This document shows positions 7,481 to 15,993 of a stretch of 44,246 nucleotides of DNA, one piece after another. This DNA comes from Bacillota bacterium (GTDB lineage Bacteria; Bacillota; Dethiobacteria; DTU022). The DNA lies in assembly GCA_030611385.1 (NCBI GenBank), contig JAUWPV010000014.1, positions 1-44,246 of the forward strand. Direction: 5' to 3'. The notes beneath the pieces are model-generated. The model made no database searches. It worked only from the letters and a program-made list of their open reading frames with translations, and had not been told where the DNA came from. The translations under genes were made by a program, and so were the position numbers. Position 1 is the stretch's first letter, and every line of letters starts with the position of its first letter.

Positions 7481-9781
7481 ATGGCGAATAGCTTCATCGG
7501 AAAAAGCTTACCCAGAACGGATGCGCTGGCTAAAGTAACGGGAAAAGCGAAATATACCGGTGACTTTATTGCCAGAAACATGTTGGTAGGCAAAATATTG
7601 AGAAGCCCTTATGCCCATGCTAAAGTAAAAAATATTGATGTGACAAAAGCAAAAGCGCTGCCTGGAGTAGAAGCAGTTTTGACATACCGGGATGTTCCCC
7701 AAAATGTTTATGCTACAGCTGGGCATCCTTATTCCCTGGATCCTAAACACAGAGATGTAGCCGATAAGACTATTCTAACCGCTAAAGCCCGGTTTGTTGG
7801 AGACGAAATAGCAGCAGTGGTGGCTGTTGACGAGACCACTGCTGTCAGGGCGTTGAAACTTATCGAAGTGGAATATGAAATAATGGAACCTGTTCTGTCG
7901 CCAGAAGCCGCCCTGGCAGAAGGCGCTCCCCTGGTCCATGAAGAACGGGGTAGTAATATTGTCAGTTCGGCTGGATACCAGATTGGGGATATCGATAAAG
8001 TACTGCAAACAGCCGACTATATTTTTGACGATGAAATGGAGACGGGGATAGTTCAACACTGTGCTATGGAAAATCATGTGTCTTATGCCTACGTGGACGA
8101 TGACGGGCGGGTAGTGATTGTTACATCCACCCAGATTCCGCATATTTGCAGGCGTATTGTCGGGCAGGCGTTGGGTATCCCCTGGGGAAAAGTGCGGATA
8201 ATTAAACCATACGTAGGAGGAGGATTTGGCAGTAAACAGGATGTTTGCCTGGAGCCTCTAAACGCAGTAATGACCATGGCTGTTGGGGGCAGACCGGTAA
8301 AATTGGAATTGTCCAGGGAAGAAAATATGATTGGCACAAGAACTCGCCATGCCGTTAAAATAAAAATTAAGACAGGCGTCAGTAAAAACGGAAAACTGCT
8401 GGGAATCAAGATTGATGCTGTTTCTAACACCGGCGCCTATGCTTCACACGGTCATTCGATCATGATGGCCGGGGGAGCCAAGTTTAAATATTTATACGTT
8501 TTTGAAGCGATCAAGTATTCACCGTGCACAGTGTACACAAACTTGCCAGTTGCCGGAGCTATGCGGGCGTATGGATCACCGCAGATTGTTTTTGCCCTGG
8601 AATCACATCTGGATAACGTAGCCAGGAAATTAAATATCGACCCCCTGGAACTACGCTGGAAAAACTTCAATAAGGAAGGGTATCTAGATCCGATAACTGG
8701 AAATAAAATTTTAAGCTGCGGTATAAAAGAGTGCGTTCAGCGTGGAAAAGAGTTTCTCAACTGGGATGAAAAAAAAGCTTTGTTTGCGAAGGAAAATGAG
8801 CATGAAAAGAACAGGTGCAGAGGCGTAGGGATAGCTTGTTTCAGCTATGGAACCGGTACTTACCCTGCCGGATTGGAGGTTGCCGGAGCTAGGATTGCCC
8901 TTAATCAGGACGGTTCTGTGCAGTTGCTTGCTGGCGCCACGGAAATTGGCCAGGGCAGCGACACAGTTTTTACCCAGATGGTAGCTGAAACAATCGGTAT
9001 TCCCGCAAACATGGTCCATATGATCTCAACTCAGGATACCGATGTCAGCCCTTATGATCCCGGTAGTTTTGCATCCAGGCAAACTTATGTCACCGGTATG
9101 GCCATCAAAAAAGCATCTTTAGAAATTAAGGATAAAATTCTTAAGGTTGCCCAAAAAATGACCGACCAACCTGCTGCTGCTCTTGACATCAAAAATGCAA
9201 ATATTGTTGACAGGCAGTCAGACATGATTATTATGCCTCTTTCTCAAGTTGCATTACAAAGTTTTTATGATCCCCATGCTTCCTCACCCATAACCAGCGA
9301 CGTCTCCCACAATGCCCGGGTCAACGCTATCTCATTTGGCGTAACTTTTGCCGAGGTGGAAGTAGACATCAAAACCGGCCAGGTAGAGGTTAAAGAAATT
9401 ATAAATGTTCATGATTCGGGGAAGATAATTAACCGGCAGCTGGCCGAAGGGCAAGTCCACGGCGGTGTCAGCATGGCTCTCGGCTATGCCTTATCTGAAC
9501 AGATGCTGTTTGAGGAGAAAACCGGCAGACTCCTGAATAATAACTTTCTTGATTATAAACTGCCCACTATTCTGGATACCCCGGATATCAGCGTAGATTT
9601 TGTGGAAACAGATGAACCTACCGGTCCCTATGGCAATAAATCCTTGGGTGAACCACCGACTATATCGCCAGCGCCAGCTATTCGCAATGCTATCCTCGAT
9701 GCCACTGGCGTAGCGTTTAATCGGATACCGATCAGACCTCAATATGCTTTTGAAGAATTTAAGGCGGCTGGATTAATATAA
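7481..9781 (+). CDS. Xanthine dehydrogenase family molybdopterin-binding subunit
   Basis: 766 residues from the ATG at 7481, chosen because GGAG lies about 9 bases upstream and the family N-terminus (SLPRTDALAKVTGKAKYTGD) follows at once; starts at 7448 and 7466 are possible but poorly spaced. Mo-domain signatures are PYVGGGFGSKQD, MRAYGSPQ, EIGQGSDT and the C-terminal GPYGNKSLGEPP with the catalytic-base Glu. It has no fused 2Fe-2S domain, unlike the XdhD-type protein upstream. It is followed at 15 bases by the FAD subunit and then by the 2Fe-2S subunit, giving a classical three-subunit Mo/FAD/Fe-S hydroxylase. Purines are the probable substrates given the neighbours, but the Mo-domain family also covers nicotinate- and aldehyde-type enzymes. 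Confidence 0.9.
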   Translation: MANSFIGKSLPRTDALAKVTGKAKYTGDFIARNMLVGKILRSPYAHAKVKNIDVTKAKALPGVEAVLTYRDVPQNVYATAGHPYSLDPKHRDVADKTILTAKARFVGDEIAAVVAVDETTAVRALKLIEVEYEIMEPVLSPEAALAEGAPLVHEERGSNIVSSAGYQIGDIDKVLQTADYIFDDEMETGIVQHCAMENHVSYAYVDDDGRVVIVTSTQIPHICRRIVGQALGIPWGKVRIIKPYVGGGFGSKQDVCLEPLNAVMTMAVGGRPVKLELSREENMIGTRTRHAVKIKIKTGVSKNGKLLGIKIDAVSNTGAYASHGHSIMMAGGAKFKYLYVFEAIKYSPCTVYTNLPVAGAMRAYGSPQIVFALESHLDNVARKLNIDPLELRWKNFNKEGYLDPITGNKILSCGIKECVQRGKEFLNWDEKKALFAKENEHEKNRCRGVGIACFSYGTGTYPAGLEVAGARIALNQDGSVQLLAGATEIGQGSDTVFTQMVAETIGIPANMVHMISTQDTDVSPYDPGSFASRQTYVTGMAIKKASLEIKDKILKVAQKMTDQPAAALDIKNANIVDRQSDMIIMPLSQVALQSFYDPHASSPITSDVSHNARVNAISFGVTFAEVEVDIKTGQVEVKEIINVHDSGKIINRQLAEGQVHGGVSMALGYALSEQMLFEEKTGRLLNNNFLDYKLPTILDTPDISVDFVETDEPTGPYGNKSLGEPPTISPAPAIRNAILDATGVAFNRIPIRPQYAFEEFKAAGLI

Positions 9782-9796
9782 AAAAGGAGGGCGAAA

Positions 9797-10681
9797 ATGT
9801 ATTTAATAGAAGATTATGCTGAAGCGAAAACGGTTGCGGATGCAATTGACATACTGGCGTCCAATCCAGGCTGGCATATTATTGCCGGAGGGACCGACCT
9901 GTTGATTAAGATGCATCACGGTAAACTCGATAAGGTTCAGCTATTAAGCCTCCGCCGGATTGAAACCTTGCGAACTGTCTGGAAAGAAGAGAATGAAAAT
10001 ATCAGCATTGGTTCTCTGGCCACCTTTAAAGATATAGCTAACCATCCCTTAATACAACAAAGTATTCCCGTCCTGGTAGAAGCTGCTATGACCATGGGCG
10101 GCCCCCAGATTCGCAGCATGGCTACCATCGGCGGCAACATATGCAACGGGATCCCTTCAGCGGACAGCGCTCCTGTTTTATTTGCCCTCAACGCTATACT
10201 CAAGCTGCAGAGCAAGGAGGGAGAAAGGGTAGTCCCAATACAGGAATTTTACCTCAGCCCGGGCCAGGTGGATTTAAAACCGGGTGAACTGTTGACAGAT
10301 ATATTGATTACTCCAGATAACTACCAGTATTTTGGCGGCTGCTACATCAAGTTTACCATGCGCAAAGCTATGGATATAGCAACGCTGGGTGTAGCAGTTA
10401 TTTGTAAGTTGAAAGGAAAGGATCGCTTTGGCCAGGTGAGAATAGGGTTGGGGGTTGCCGGCCCGACACCCCTTCGCTGCATTCTGGCGGAAGAATACGC
10501 TATGGACAAAGTAATTAACGAAATAACAATTGCAGAAATTGGCAAAGCAGCCGTGCAATCTGCTAAAGCAAGAACCTCCTGGAGGGCTTCCAAAGAATAT
10601 CGGGAGCACCTTATTGAGGAACTGACCCAAAGAGCGTTAAAGATAGCAATTACCCGGGCAGGAGGTGCAGAGTGTGCTTAA
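9797..10681 (+). CDS. Xanthine dehydrogenase family FAD-binding subunit
   Basis: 294 residues, of the YgfM/XdhB/CoxM type. The FAD (PCMH-type) motifs are IIAGGTDLLIKMHHG (about residue 29) and MATIGGNICNGIPSADSAPVLF (in two parts, about 108), the latter contacting flavin. The C-terminal CO-dehydrogenase-flavoprotein domain includes IRIGLGVAGPTP. The start ATG is preceded by AAAGGAGGG. It lies between the Mo subunit and the 2Fe-2S subunit and overlaps the latter by 8 bases. Because the XdhD-type protein lacks its own FAD partner in this window, this subunit could serve both hydroxylases; that is inference. Confidence 0.9.
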   Translation: MYLIEDYAEAKTVADAIDILASNPGWHIIAGGTDLLIKMHHGKLDKVQLLSLRRIETLRTVWKEENENISIGSLATFKDIANHPLIQQSIPVLVEAAMTMGGPQIRSMATIGGNICNGIPSADSAPVLFALNAILKLQSKEGERVVPIQEFYLSPGQVDLKPGELLTDILITPDNYQYFGGCYIKFTMRKAMDIATLGVAVICKLKGKDRFGQVRIGLGVAGPTPLRCILAEEYAMDKVINEITIAEIGKAAVQSAKARTSWRASKEYREHLIEELTQRALKIAITRAGGAECA

Positions 10682-11135
10682 AAAGATTAACTTTACGGTA
10701 AATGGAAAAACAGAATCAATGGAAATAGATGTCGGAGAAACTCTGCTGGAAATTTTAAGAGAACGTTTACATTTGACAGGGGTAAAAAAGGGATGTGCGG
10801 TTGGGGAATGTGGAGCCTGCACCGTTTTAATAGATGGTACACCAACCAATTCCTGCATCTACCTGGCAGTTTGGGCCGATGGCAGGGAAATAGTAACGGT
10901 CGAAGGAATAGCTAAGGGTGGTGTTCTGTCAAAATTACAAAAAGCATTTATAGCTGAAGGAGCTATCCAATGCGGTTATTGTACACCTGGATTTGTTGTT
11001 ACTGGCACAGCAATGGTGGAAAGCGGGAAGCACTATTCCAGGGAAGAAGTGAAACAGGAGCTGGCTGGACACCTTTGCCGCTGTACCGGTTACCAAAATA
11101 TCATCCGGGCAGTTATGAAAGCACTCAAACAATAA
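10674..11135 (+). CDS. Xanthine dehydrogenase family 2Fe-2S subunit
   Basis: 153 residues from the GTG at 10674, which has AGGAGG at 10660-10665 with 8-base spacing; an in-frame GTG at 10665 overlaps the ribosome site and is rejected. Two [2Fe-2S] clusters are visible: CAVGECGACTV (about residues 41-51) plus the Cys of NSCIY, then CGYCTPGF and LCRCTGY. The size and motif order match XdhC/CoxS-type small subunits. The gene overlaps the end of the FAD-subunit gene, so translation is coupled. It passes electrons from Mo to FAD. Confidence 0.92.
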   Translation: MLKKINFTVNGKTESMEIDVGETLLEILRERLHLTGVKKGCAVGECGACTVLIDGTPTNSCIYLAVWADGREIVTVEGIAKGGVLSKLQKAFIAEGAIQCGYCTPGFVVTGTAMVESGKHYSREEVKQELAGHLCRCTGYQNIIRAVMKALKQ

Positions 11136-11199
11136 TTCAGCTAGCCGGGCGAATGGGTTGTGAAAACTTTATACTGCAAGTTAAGGAGTTCCAGGAGAT

Positions 11200-12525
11200 A
11201 TGAAAACGCTGATCAAAGACGCTGTTGTTATATCCATGAACCTTCAGGGTAAAATTGAACAGGAGAATGTGTTGATTGAAAACGACAGAATCGCTTATCT
11301 GGGAAATGCTGAACCTGAAGCTAACCGGGCAATCGATGGCCGGGGAAAACTTTTAATTCCCGGATTGATCCAAACCCACGTCCACTTATCCCAGACTCTT
11401 TTTCGGGGACAGGCCGATGACATGGAACTGTTGACCTGGTTGAAAAAAAGAATCTGGCCGTTGGAAGGCGCCCATAATCAAGAATCGATTTATTACTCAG
11501 CATTGTTGGGTTTAGGAGAGCTTCTCCTCGGCGGAACTACTTCGATTGTAGATATGGAAACTGTGCACCACACCGAATCGGCAATGGAAGCCATCCGCGA
11601 AAGCGGTATCAGGGCGATCACGGGTAAAGTAATGATGGATTACGGGGATGATCTGCCTTCTGTTTTGAAAGAAAGCACAGCGGAATCGCTTCAACAGAGC
11701 GTTGATTTGCTTGAAAAGTGGCACCAAAGTGAAAATGGCAGAATTCAATATGCCTTTACACCCCGTTTTGTTCTTTCATGCAGCGAAGAACTGCTCAAAG
11801 AAGTTGTTGTTCTTAGCGCCCAATATGGGGTTAAAATTCACACTCATGCGTCAGAAAATAAGGGTGAAATAGCGCTGGTGGAAAAAGAGAAGGGGATGCG
11901 AAATATCCGCTACTTTGAACATCTGGGATTGGCTTCTTCTGATCTGATCCTGGCGCACTGCATCTGGGTTAACGATGAAGAGTTAGCTGTTTTAAAAAAA
12001 AGGCAGGTTAAGGTAGTCCATTGTCCAAGCTGTAATTTTAAACTGGCTTCCGGCATAGCCCCTGTTCCCAGTATGTTCGCCGCGGAAATTAATGTTTCCC
12101 TCGGCGCGGACGGAGCACCATGCAATAATAACCTTGATATTTTCCAGGAAATGAGGATGGCAGCTCTTATGCAAAAGCCTTTACACGGACCAGCTGCAAT
12201 GCCAGCGCGGGAAGTTTTTCGAATGGCCACCATGAGCGGGGCCGAGGCCATGGGTCTGGAAAAAGAAATTGGCTCGATAGAGGTGGGTAAAAAAGCTGAC
12301 CTGGTTTTGATTTCCCTGAAAGGAATGCACACTAACCCGGTTTCCGGCATAGATCCATATTCTTTATTAGTATATTCATTGAAAAATTCCGATGTTGAAA
12401 TGACGATGGTTGATGGGCGAATCTTGATGGAAGGGCGAGAACTGAAAACCATAGAACAGGAAAGAGTGGTTAAGAAGGCTAACGAATTAATCGAAAGCCT
12501 CAAGGTACGGGCGGGAATATTATAA
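11200..12525 (+). CDS. Amidohydrolase of the ATZ/TRZ family, probable purine deaminase
   Basis: 441 residues. The metal-binding motif is THVHLSQTLFRGQADD (about residue 59), then IHTHASENKGE (about 212), AHCIWVND (about 250) and LGADGAPCNN (about 307), the last with the catalytic Asp. This pattern fits guanine deaminase, 8-oxoguanine deaminase, adenosine-type deaminases and chlorohydrolases. It is only distantly similar to SsnA in the same locus, so the cluster holds two different aminohydrolases. The position after the Mo/FAD/Fe-S genes suggests it converts an amino-purine such as guanine into the substrate of the hydroxylase. The substrate is inferred from location only. Confidence 0.82.
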   Translation: MKTLIKDAVVISMNLQGKIEQENVLIENDRIAYLGNAEPEANRAIDGRGKLLIPGLIQTHVHLSQTLFRGQADDMELLTWLKKRIWPLEGAHNQESIYYSALLGLGELLLGGTTSIVDMETVHHTESAMEAIRESGIRAITGKVMMDYGDDLPSVLKESTAESLQQSVDLLEKWHQSENGRIQYAFTPRFVLSCSEELLKEVVVLSAQYGVKIHTHASENKGEIALVEKEKGMRNIRYFEHLGLASSDLILAHCIWVNDEELAVLKKRQVKVVHCPSCNFKLASGIAPVPSMFAAEINVSLGADGAPCNNNLDIFQEMRMAALMQKPLHGPAAMPAREVFRMATMSGAEAMGLEKEIGSIEVGKKADLVLISLKGMHTNPVSGIDPYSLLVYSLKNSDVEMTMVDGRILMEGRELKTIEQERVVKKANELIESLKVRAGIL

Positions 12526-12545
12526 AAACAAAATTGAGATTTATA

Positions 12546-12574
12546 TTGACATAAGCAATCAGTCAAGCTAAGCT
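12546..12574 (+). promoter_or_regulatory. Promoter candidate for the hut leader
   Basis: A perfect TTGACA (12546-12551) is followed by a 17-base spacer and a weak -10 TAAGCT (12569-12574). A start near 12581 would give a leader of about 125 bases containing the HutP-type triplets and the terminator, which is the layout an attenuation-controlled hut operon needs. Confidence 0.42.
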
Positions 12575-12624
12575 TAATCCAGAGATAAGCAGTATTGGTT
12601 GATTTAGCGCAGTCCTGCTGCTCA

Positions 12625-12641
12625 TAGTTATTAGACATGAG
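12625..12641 (+). promoter_or_regulatory. HutP RNA-binding site candidate (three NAG triplets with 4-base spacers)
   Basis: The leader RNA reads UAG-UUAU-UAG-ACAU-GAG. HutP is known to bind three NAG/UAG triplets separated by exactly four bases, in the presence of L-histidine and Mg2+. The site ends 2 bases before the terminator stem, and a hutP gene lies downstream at 14333. Binding here could prevent the terminator from forming when histidine is present. Confidence 0.62.
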
Positions 12642-12643
12642 GG

Positions 12644-12675
12644 AGCACCGGGGATTAATAACCCGTGTGCTTTTT
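12644..12675 (+). terminator. Leader (attenuator) terminator upstream of hutH
   Basis: The stem GCACCGGG (12645-12652) pairs with CCCG-T-GTGC (12662-12670) with one bulged T, and is followed by TTTTT (12671-12675). It lies between the promoter candidate and the hutH ribosome site AGGAGG (12687-12692), with no gene before it, so it would act as a conditional terminator rather than an operon end. Confidence 0.7.
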
Positions 12676-12704
12676 ATATTATTCTCAGGAGGTAGTGATT
12701 CCGG

Positions 12705-14256
12705 ATGAGCTTAGTTAAACGAGTCCAAAGAAATGGTAAACTGCTGACCGTTAATGACGGAGATTTAAATATTGACGATATTGTCGGTGTGGCCAGACAG
12801 TATTCTCCGGTTTCCATTGCGTCGGAAGCTCTACAGAGAATCGTCCGTTCCCGGGCCATGCTGGAGAAATTGGTCGCTGAAGAAAAAGTTGTCTACGGGA
12901 TTACAACTGGTTTTGGCCGTTTCAGCGATGTGATCATATCGAGAAAAGATGCAATTGAACTTCAAAGAAATCTAATTGCCAGTCATGCCGCAGCTGTCGG
13001 TGAGCCCTTACCTGAAGAGATGGTTCGCGCAGCCCTGCTGTTAAGAATAAACGCCCTGGCCAGGGGCTATTCCGGGGTTCGTCCCCTCTTGGTGGAGCGG
13101 TTGATCGATATATTAAACAGGGAAATAACCCCGGTGATTCCGGAACAGGGTTCACTGGGCGCCAGTGGTGACCTGGCCCCGCTGGCTCATCTGGCTCTGG
13201 TCCTGACCGGGCAGGGTGAAGCATTTTACCAGGGCAGAAGGATGTCCGGAGAAGAGGCTATGGCTGCCGCCGGTATCGAGCCGGTTACTCTGGTCGAAAA
13301 AGAAGGTCTGGCTTTAATTAACGGTACCCAGGTTATGACCGCGATCGGTTCTTTGGCCTACTATGACTCGATCAATATTCTTAAAGCATCGTTGATCACC
13401 GCTGCCCTGAGCCTTGAAGCCCTATTGGCCATCCCTGATGCCTTCGATCCCTTGATCGCAGGAGTCAGGCCTTACCGGGGTCATCACTATTCAGCGGCCA
13501 CAATTCTTCGTCTGGTTGAGGACAGCAGATTGATCGGCAGTGACCGGAGCAAAGTGCAGGATGCTTATAAGCTTGCGCTGCATTCCTCAGGTGCATGGAG
13601 CTACGCTAGATGCTCTTGATTATATAAAAAGTATCCTCGAGGTCGAAATAAATTCAGTTAATGATAATCCGATGCTCTTCCCCGATGAGAATCGGGTCTT
13701 ATCAGGTGGAAATTTCCACGGTCAACCGGTAGCCCAGGCGATGGATTTTCTTGCTATCGCCGTGGCTGAGTTAGGCAGTATTGCCGAGCGACGCATCGAA
13801 CGCCTGGTTAACCCTGCTTTGAGTGGTTTGCCACCATTTTTAGTCAAAGAAGGCGGTTTGAATTCAGGTCTGATGATCGCCCAGTATACAGCTGCCTCAA
13901 TAGTCAGCGAAAATAAGATACTCTGTCACCCGGCCAGTGTCGATTCAATTCCCTCTTCAGCTAACCAGGAAGATCACGTCAGTATGGGAACAACAGCAGC
14001 CCGCAAAGCGCGTAAGGTGGTCGATAATGTTGCCCGCGTTATCGGTATCGAACTGCTTACCGCTGGACCGGCTGTTGATTTCAGGGATGTGGAATGTTTG
14101 GGGCGCGGTACTGCAGCCGCCTACAGGTTGCTGCGCAAGGAAGTTGATTTTCTGGAAAAAGATCAGGTTCTCTATCCTCTGATTGATAAGGCGATTGAAA
14201 TGGTCGCCAGTGGCCGCCTGGTTGAAGCAGTTGAAAAAGAAGTTAACCTTTCATAA
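12705..14256 (+). pseudogene. hutH: Histidine ammonia-lyase with a one-base frameshift
   Basis: The enzyme removes ammonia from L-histidine to give urocanate. The first part (12705 to about 13569) holds VYGITTGFG and the MIO-forming triad in GSLGASGDLAPLAHLAL. The second part, in another frame, continues SLRCIPQVHGATLDALDYI to the normal C-terminus near 14256. The join is at KVQDAY|SLRC: the DNA has one extra A at 13569/13570, between TAT and AGC. Removing it gives a continuous protein of about 516 residues, the usual HutH size. No slippery heptamer is visible, so programmed frameshifting is unlikely. Either the gene is freshly inactivated or the base is a sequencing error; all active-site parts are intact. 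Transcription is probably controlled by HutP through the leader. Confidence 0.9.
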
Positions 14257-14332
14257 GAGCGTTTAAAGATGCCAGTTGGCTGTCAAAGTGATAAAATACA
14301 AGCATAAAATGTATTAAAAAGGCGGGAATGTC

Positions 14333-14770
14333 ATGGAATACATTGGTAAGACAGCAATCATGTATGCCCTCGCCGATGGAGAATTTGAAGAAAAGATCAA
14401 AAAGACTGCTGAAGAGAATGGTTTTAAAATGATCAAGGGCAAAGTTGGTTCGATGAGTACAGAGAAAATATTTGCTGCCGTGGAGACTGCCGCCCAACGG
14501 GAAGGGATGATCCGTAAGGATTTTTACCGGGATACCCACGCCCTTTATCACGCTATTCTTGATGCCTTTATCGGTATTTGCCGGGGGCAGCTCGGTCTGG
14601 GTAATATGCTTCGCACGGTCGGTCTAATTTTTACAGTGGTCAGGGGTCCGCGCAGCACAGAACAGCGCGAAGATGGAGAATGGCTGGCTGTAGTACTCTA
14701 TGGCACCATCGGCGCCCCGATCAAGGGTTACGAGCACGAGACTATTGGTCTTGGCCTTAATCACCTGTAG
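14333..14770 (+). CDS. hutP: HutP, histidine-responsive antiterminator
   Basis: 145 residues, matching the HutP family along its whole length. KGKVGSMSTEKIFAAVETA, the histidine-rich DTHALYHAILDA and the C-terminal GTIGAPIKGYEHETIGLGL carry the His residues that coordinate Mg2+ and L-histidine in Bacillus HutP. HutP is an RNA-binding hexamer that, with histidine and Mg2+, blocks a terminator in the hut leader. Here the gene lies after hutH rather than before it as in Bacillus. A matching triplet site and terminator are found upstream of hutH. The ATG is preceded by a GGCGGG-type site. Confidence 0.93.
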   Translation: MEYIGKTAIMYALADGEFEEKIKKTAEENGFKMIKGKVGSMSTEKIFAAVETAAQREGMIRKDFYRDTHALYHAILDAFIGICRGQLGLGNMLRTVGLIFTVVRGPRSTEQREDGEWLAVVLYGTIGAPIKGYEHETIGLGLNHL

Positions 14771-14883
14771 AGAAACAGCAGACAGGATCCAGAAGTAATC
14801 AGAGAGAGCGAAGAATTCATTGTGTGTTATTCTTTAGGAAGTGAGTTATTTTGCATGTTCCTAAGACACGAAGGAGTTTTAAA

Positions 14884-15462
14884 ATGCTTAAAGAACTGAC
14901 AGTTGAACAATTTGTTAGTGCAGTCGCTTCTTCTTCTCCCGCTCCGGGTGGAGGAAGTGTGGCCGCCCTGGCCGGCGCCCAGGCCGCCGGTTTGCTATCG
15001 ATGTACTGCAACTTGAGCCAGAACCGGGAGAAACTTGGTGATCTGGTCGGCATGCTGCAAAAAGCCGGTGAAGAAGCTCGCTTTTTAAAGACAAAATTGT
15101 TGGGAGCCATTGATGAAGATACTATTGCATTTAATCGGGTTATGGATGCTTACCGCCTGTCTAAAGGTAGTGAAGTTGAGAAGACAGAACGGGCGAAAGC
15201 AATCCAGGCAGCGGCTGCATATGCTGCCGATGTACCCTTGCAGACCGCACGCGATAGTTTTAAAATATTATCAATAGTCGGTGAGATAGTTGAAAAAGGT
15301 AACCCAGCAGCGATAACCGATCTTGGGGTTGCCAACCTGCAGGCTCTGGCCGCCCTGATCGGCGCTTGTTATAATGTCAGGATAAATTTAGGAATACTTA
15401 CCGATAAAAAGCTAGTCGGGGAATTCAATCGCGAGATAGATGAAATTTTAAAGCAGGGGTAG
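14884..15462 (+). CDS. fchA: Formimino-THF cyclodeaminase / methenyl-THF cyclohydrolase family protein
   Basis: 192 residues from the ATG at 14884, which has AAGGAG at 14871-14876; the in-frame TTG at 14851 lacks a ribosome site. The N-terminus carries SSPAPGGGSVAALAGAQAAGL, the glycine-rich segment typical of the FTCD_C/FchA family, and the protein is helical throughout. The family releases ammonia from formimino-THF to form methenyl-THF, or hydrolyses methenyl-THF. Beside hutH and downstream of purine genes it would take formimino groups from histidine (formiminoglutamate) or from purines (formiminoglycine). A formiminotransferase is not in the window. Confidence 0.85.
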   Translation: MLKELTVEQFVSAVASSSPAPGGGSVAALAGAQAAGLLSMYCNLSQNREKLGDLVGMLQKAGEEARFLKTKLLGAIDEDTIAFNRVMDAYRLSKGSEVEKTERAKAIQAAAAYAADVPLQTARDSFKILSIVGEIVEKGNPAAITDLGVANLQALAALIGACYNVRINLGILTDKKLVGEFNREIDEILKQG

Positions 15463-15529
15463 GAATTATTCGACATAAACCGCACTCTGATTGAAAAGAA
15501 ATTGGTTAGATAAAGGAGGTAATTAAGCG

Positions 15530-15988
15530 ATGCAGGTTAAAGAGATTATGAGCACCACAGTGATCACAGTTTCTACCAGCGAACCCGTCGAACAGTGTGC
15601 CAAACTACTACAGAAACACGATATAAGTGGTTTGCCGGTGCTCGATACGACCGGTAAAGTAGTCGGAATTGTAACTGAAGGTGATTTAATCAGACGCGCC
15701 TCCCGGATCAAGGCACCCGGCTACCTGGAAATTCTTGGCGGGTTGATTTTTCTTGGTAGTCCCAAAAAATTTGTTGATGAGCTTCAGCGGGCTATGTCTT
15801 TGGAAGCAGGTCAGCTGATGAGTAGAAATGTTATCTTTGTCAAACCGGAAGACACAGTGGAAATGGCAGCTACTCTGATGGTAGAGAAAACAATTAGCCG
15901 ACTTCCGGTTATCGATGATCATGATAAATTAGTAGGCATTGTCTCCCGCCGCGATATCATGAGTTGTCTTTACAATAACCAGGGTTAG
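15530..15988 (+). CDS. Two-CBS-domain protein
   Basis: 152 residues made almost entirely of a CBS pair. CBS1 begins VKEIMSTTVITVSTSEPVEQ and includes DISGLPVLDTTGKVVGIVTE; CBS2 begins AGQLMSRNVIFVKPEDTVE and includes TISRLPVIDDHDKLVGIVSR. Such stand-alone pairs bind adenosine nucleotides or SAM and act as energy or cofactor sensors for a partner. The start has an excellent AAAGGAGGT site. It is tightly followed (5 bases) by the MFS transporter gene, so it may regulate that transporter; this is inference. Its target cannot be named. Confidence 0.85.
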   Translation: MQVKEIMSTTVITVSTSEPVEQCAKLLQKHDISGLPVLDTTGKVVGIVTEGDLIRRASRIKAPGYLEILGGLIFLGSPKKFVDELQRAMSLEAGQLMSRNVIFVKPEDTVEMAATLMVEKTISRLPVIDDHDKLVGIVSRRDIMSCLYNNQG

Positions 15989-15993
15989 CGGCT

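Noticed and set aside
11910-12638. 242-codon minus-strand frame
   Set aside because: Antisense shadow of the amidohydrolase gene and the hut leader; composition is that of a complementary strand and no domain is visible.
13540-13620. Programmed frameshift in hutH
   Set aside because: No slippery sequence or stimulatory structure at TAT-A-AGC; a simple one-base insertion explains it.
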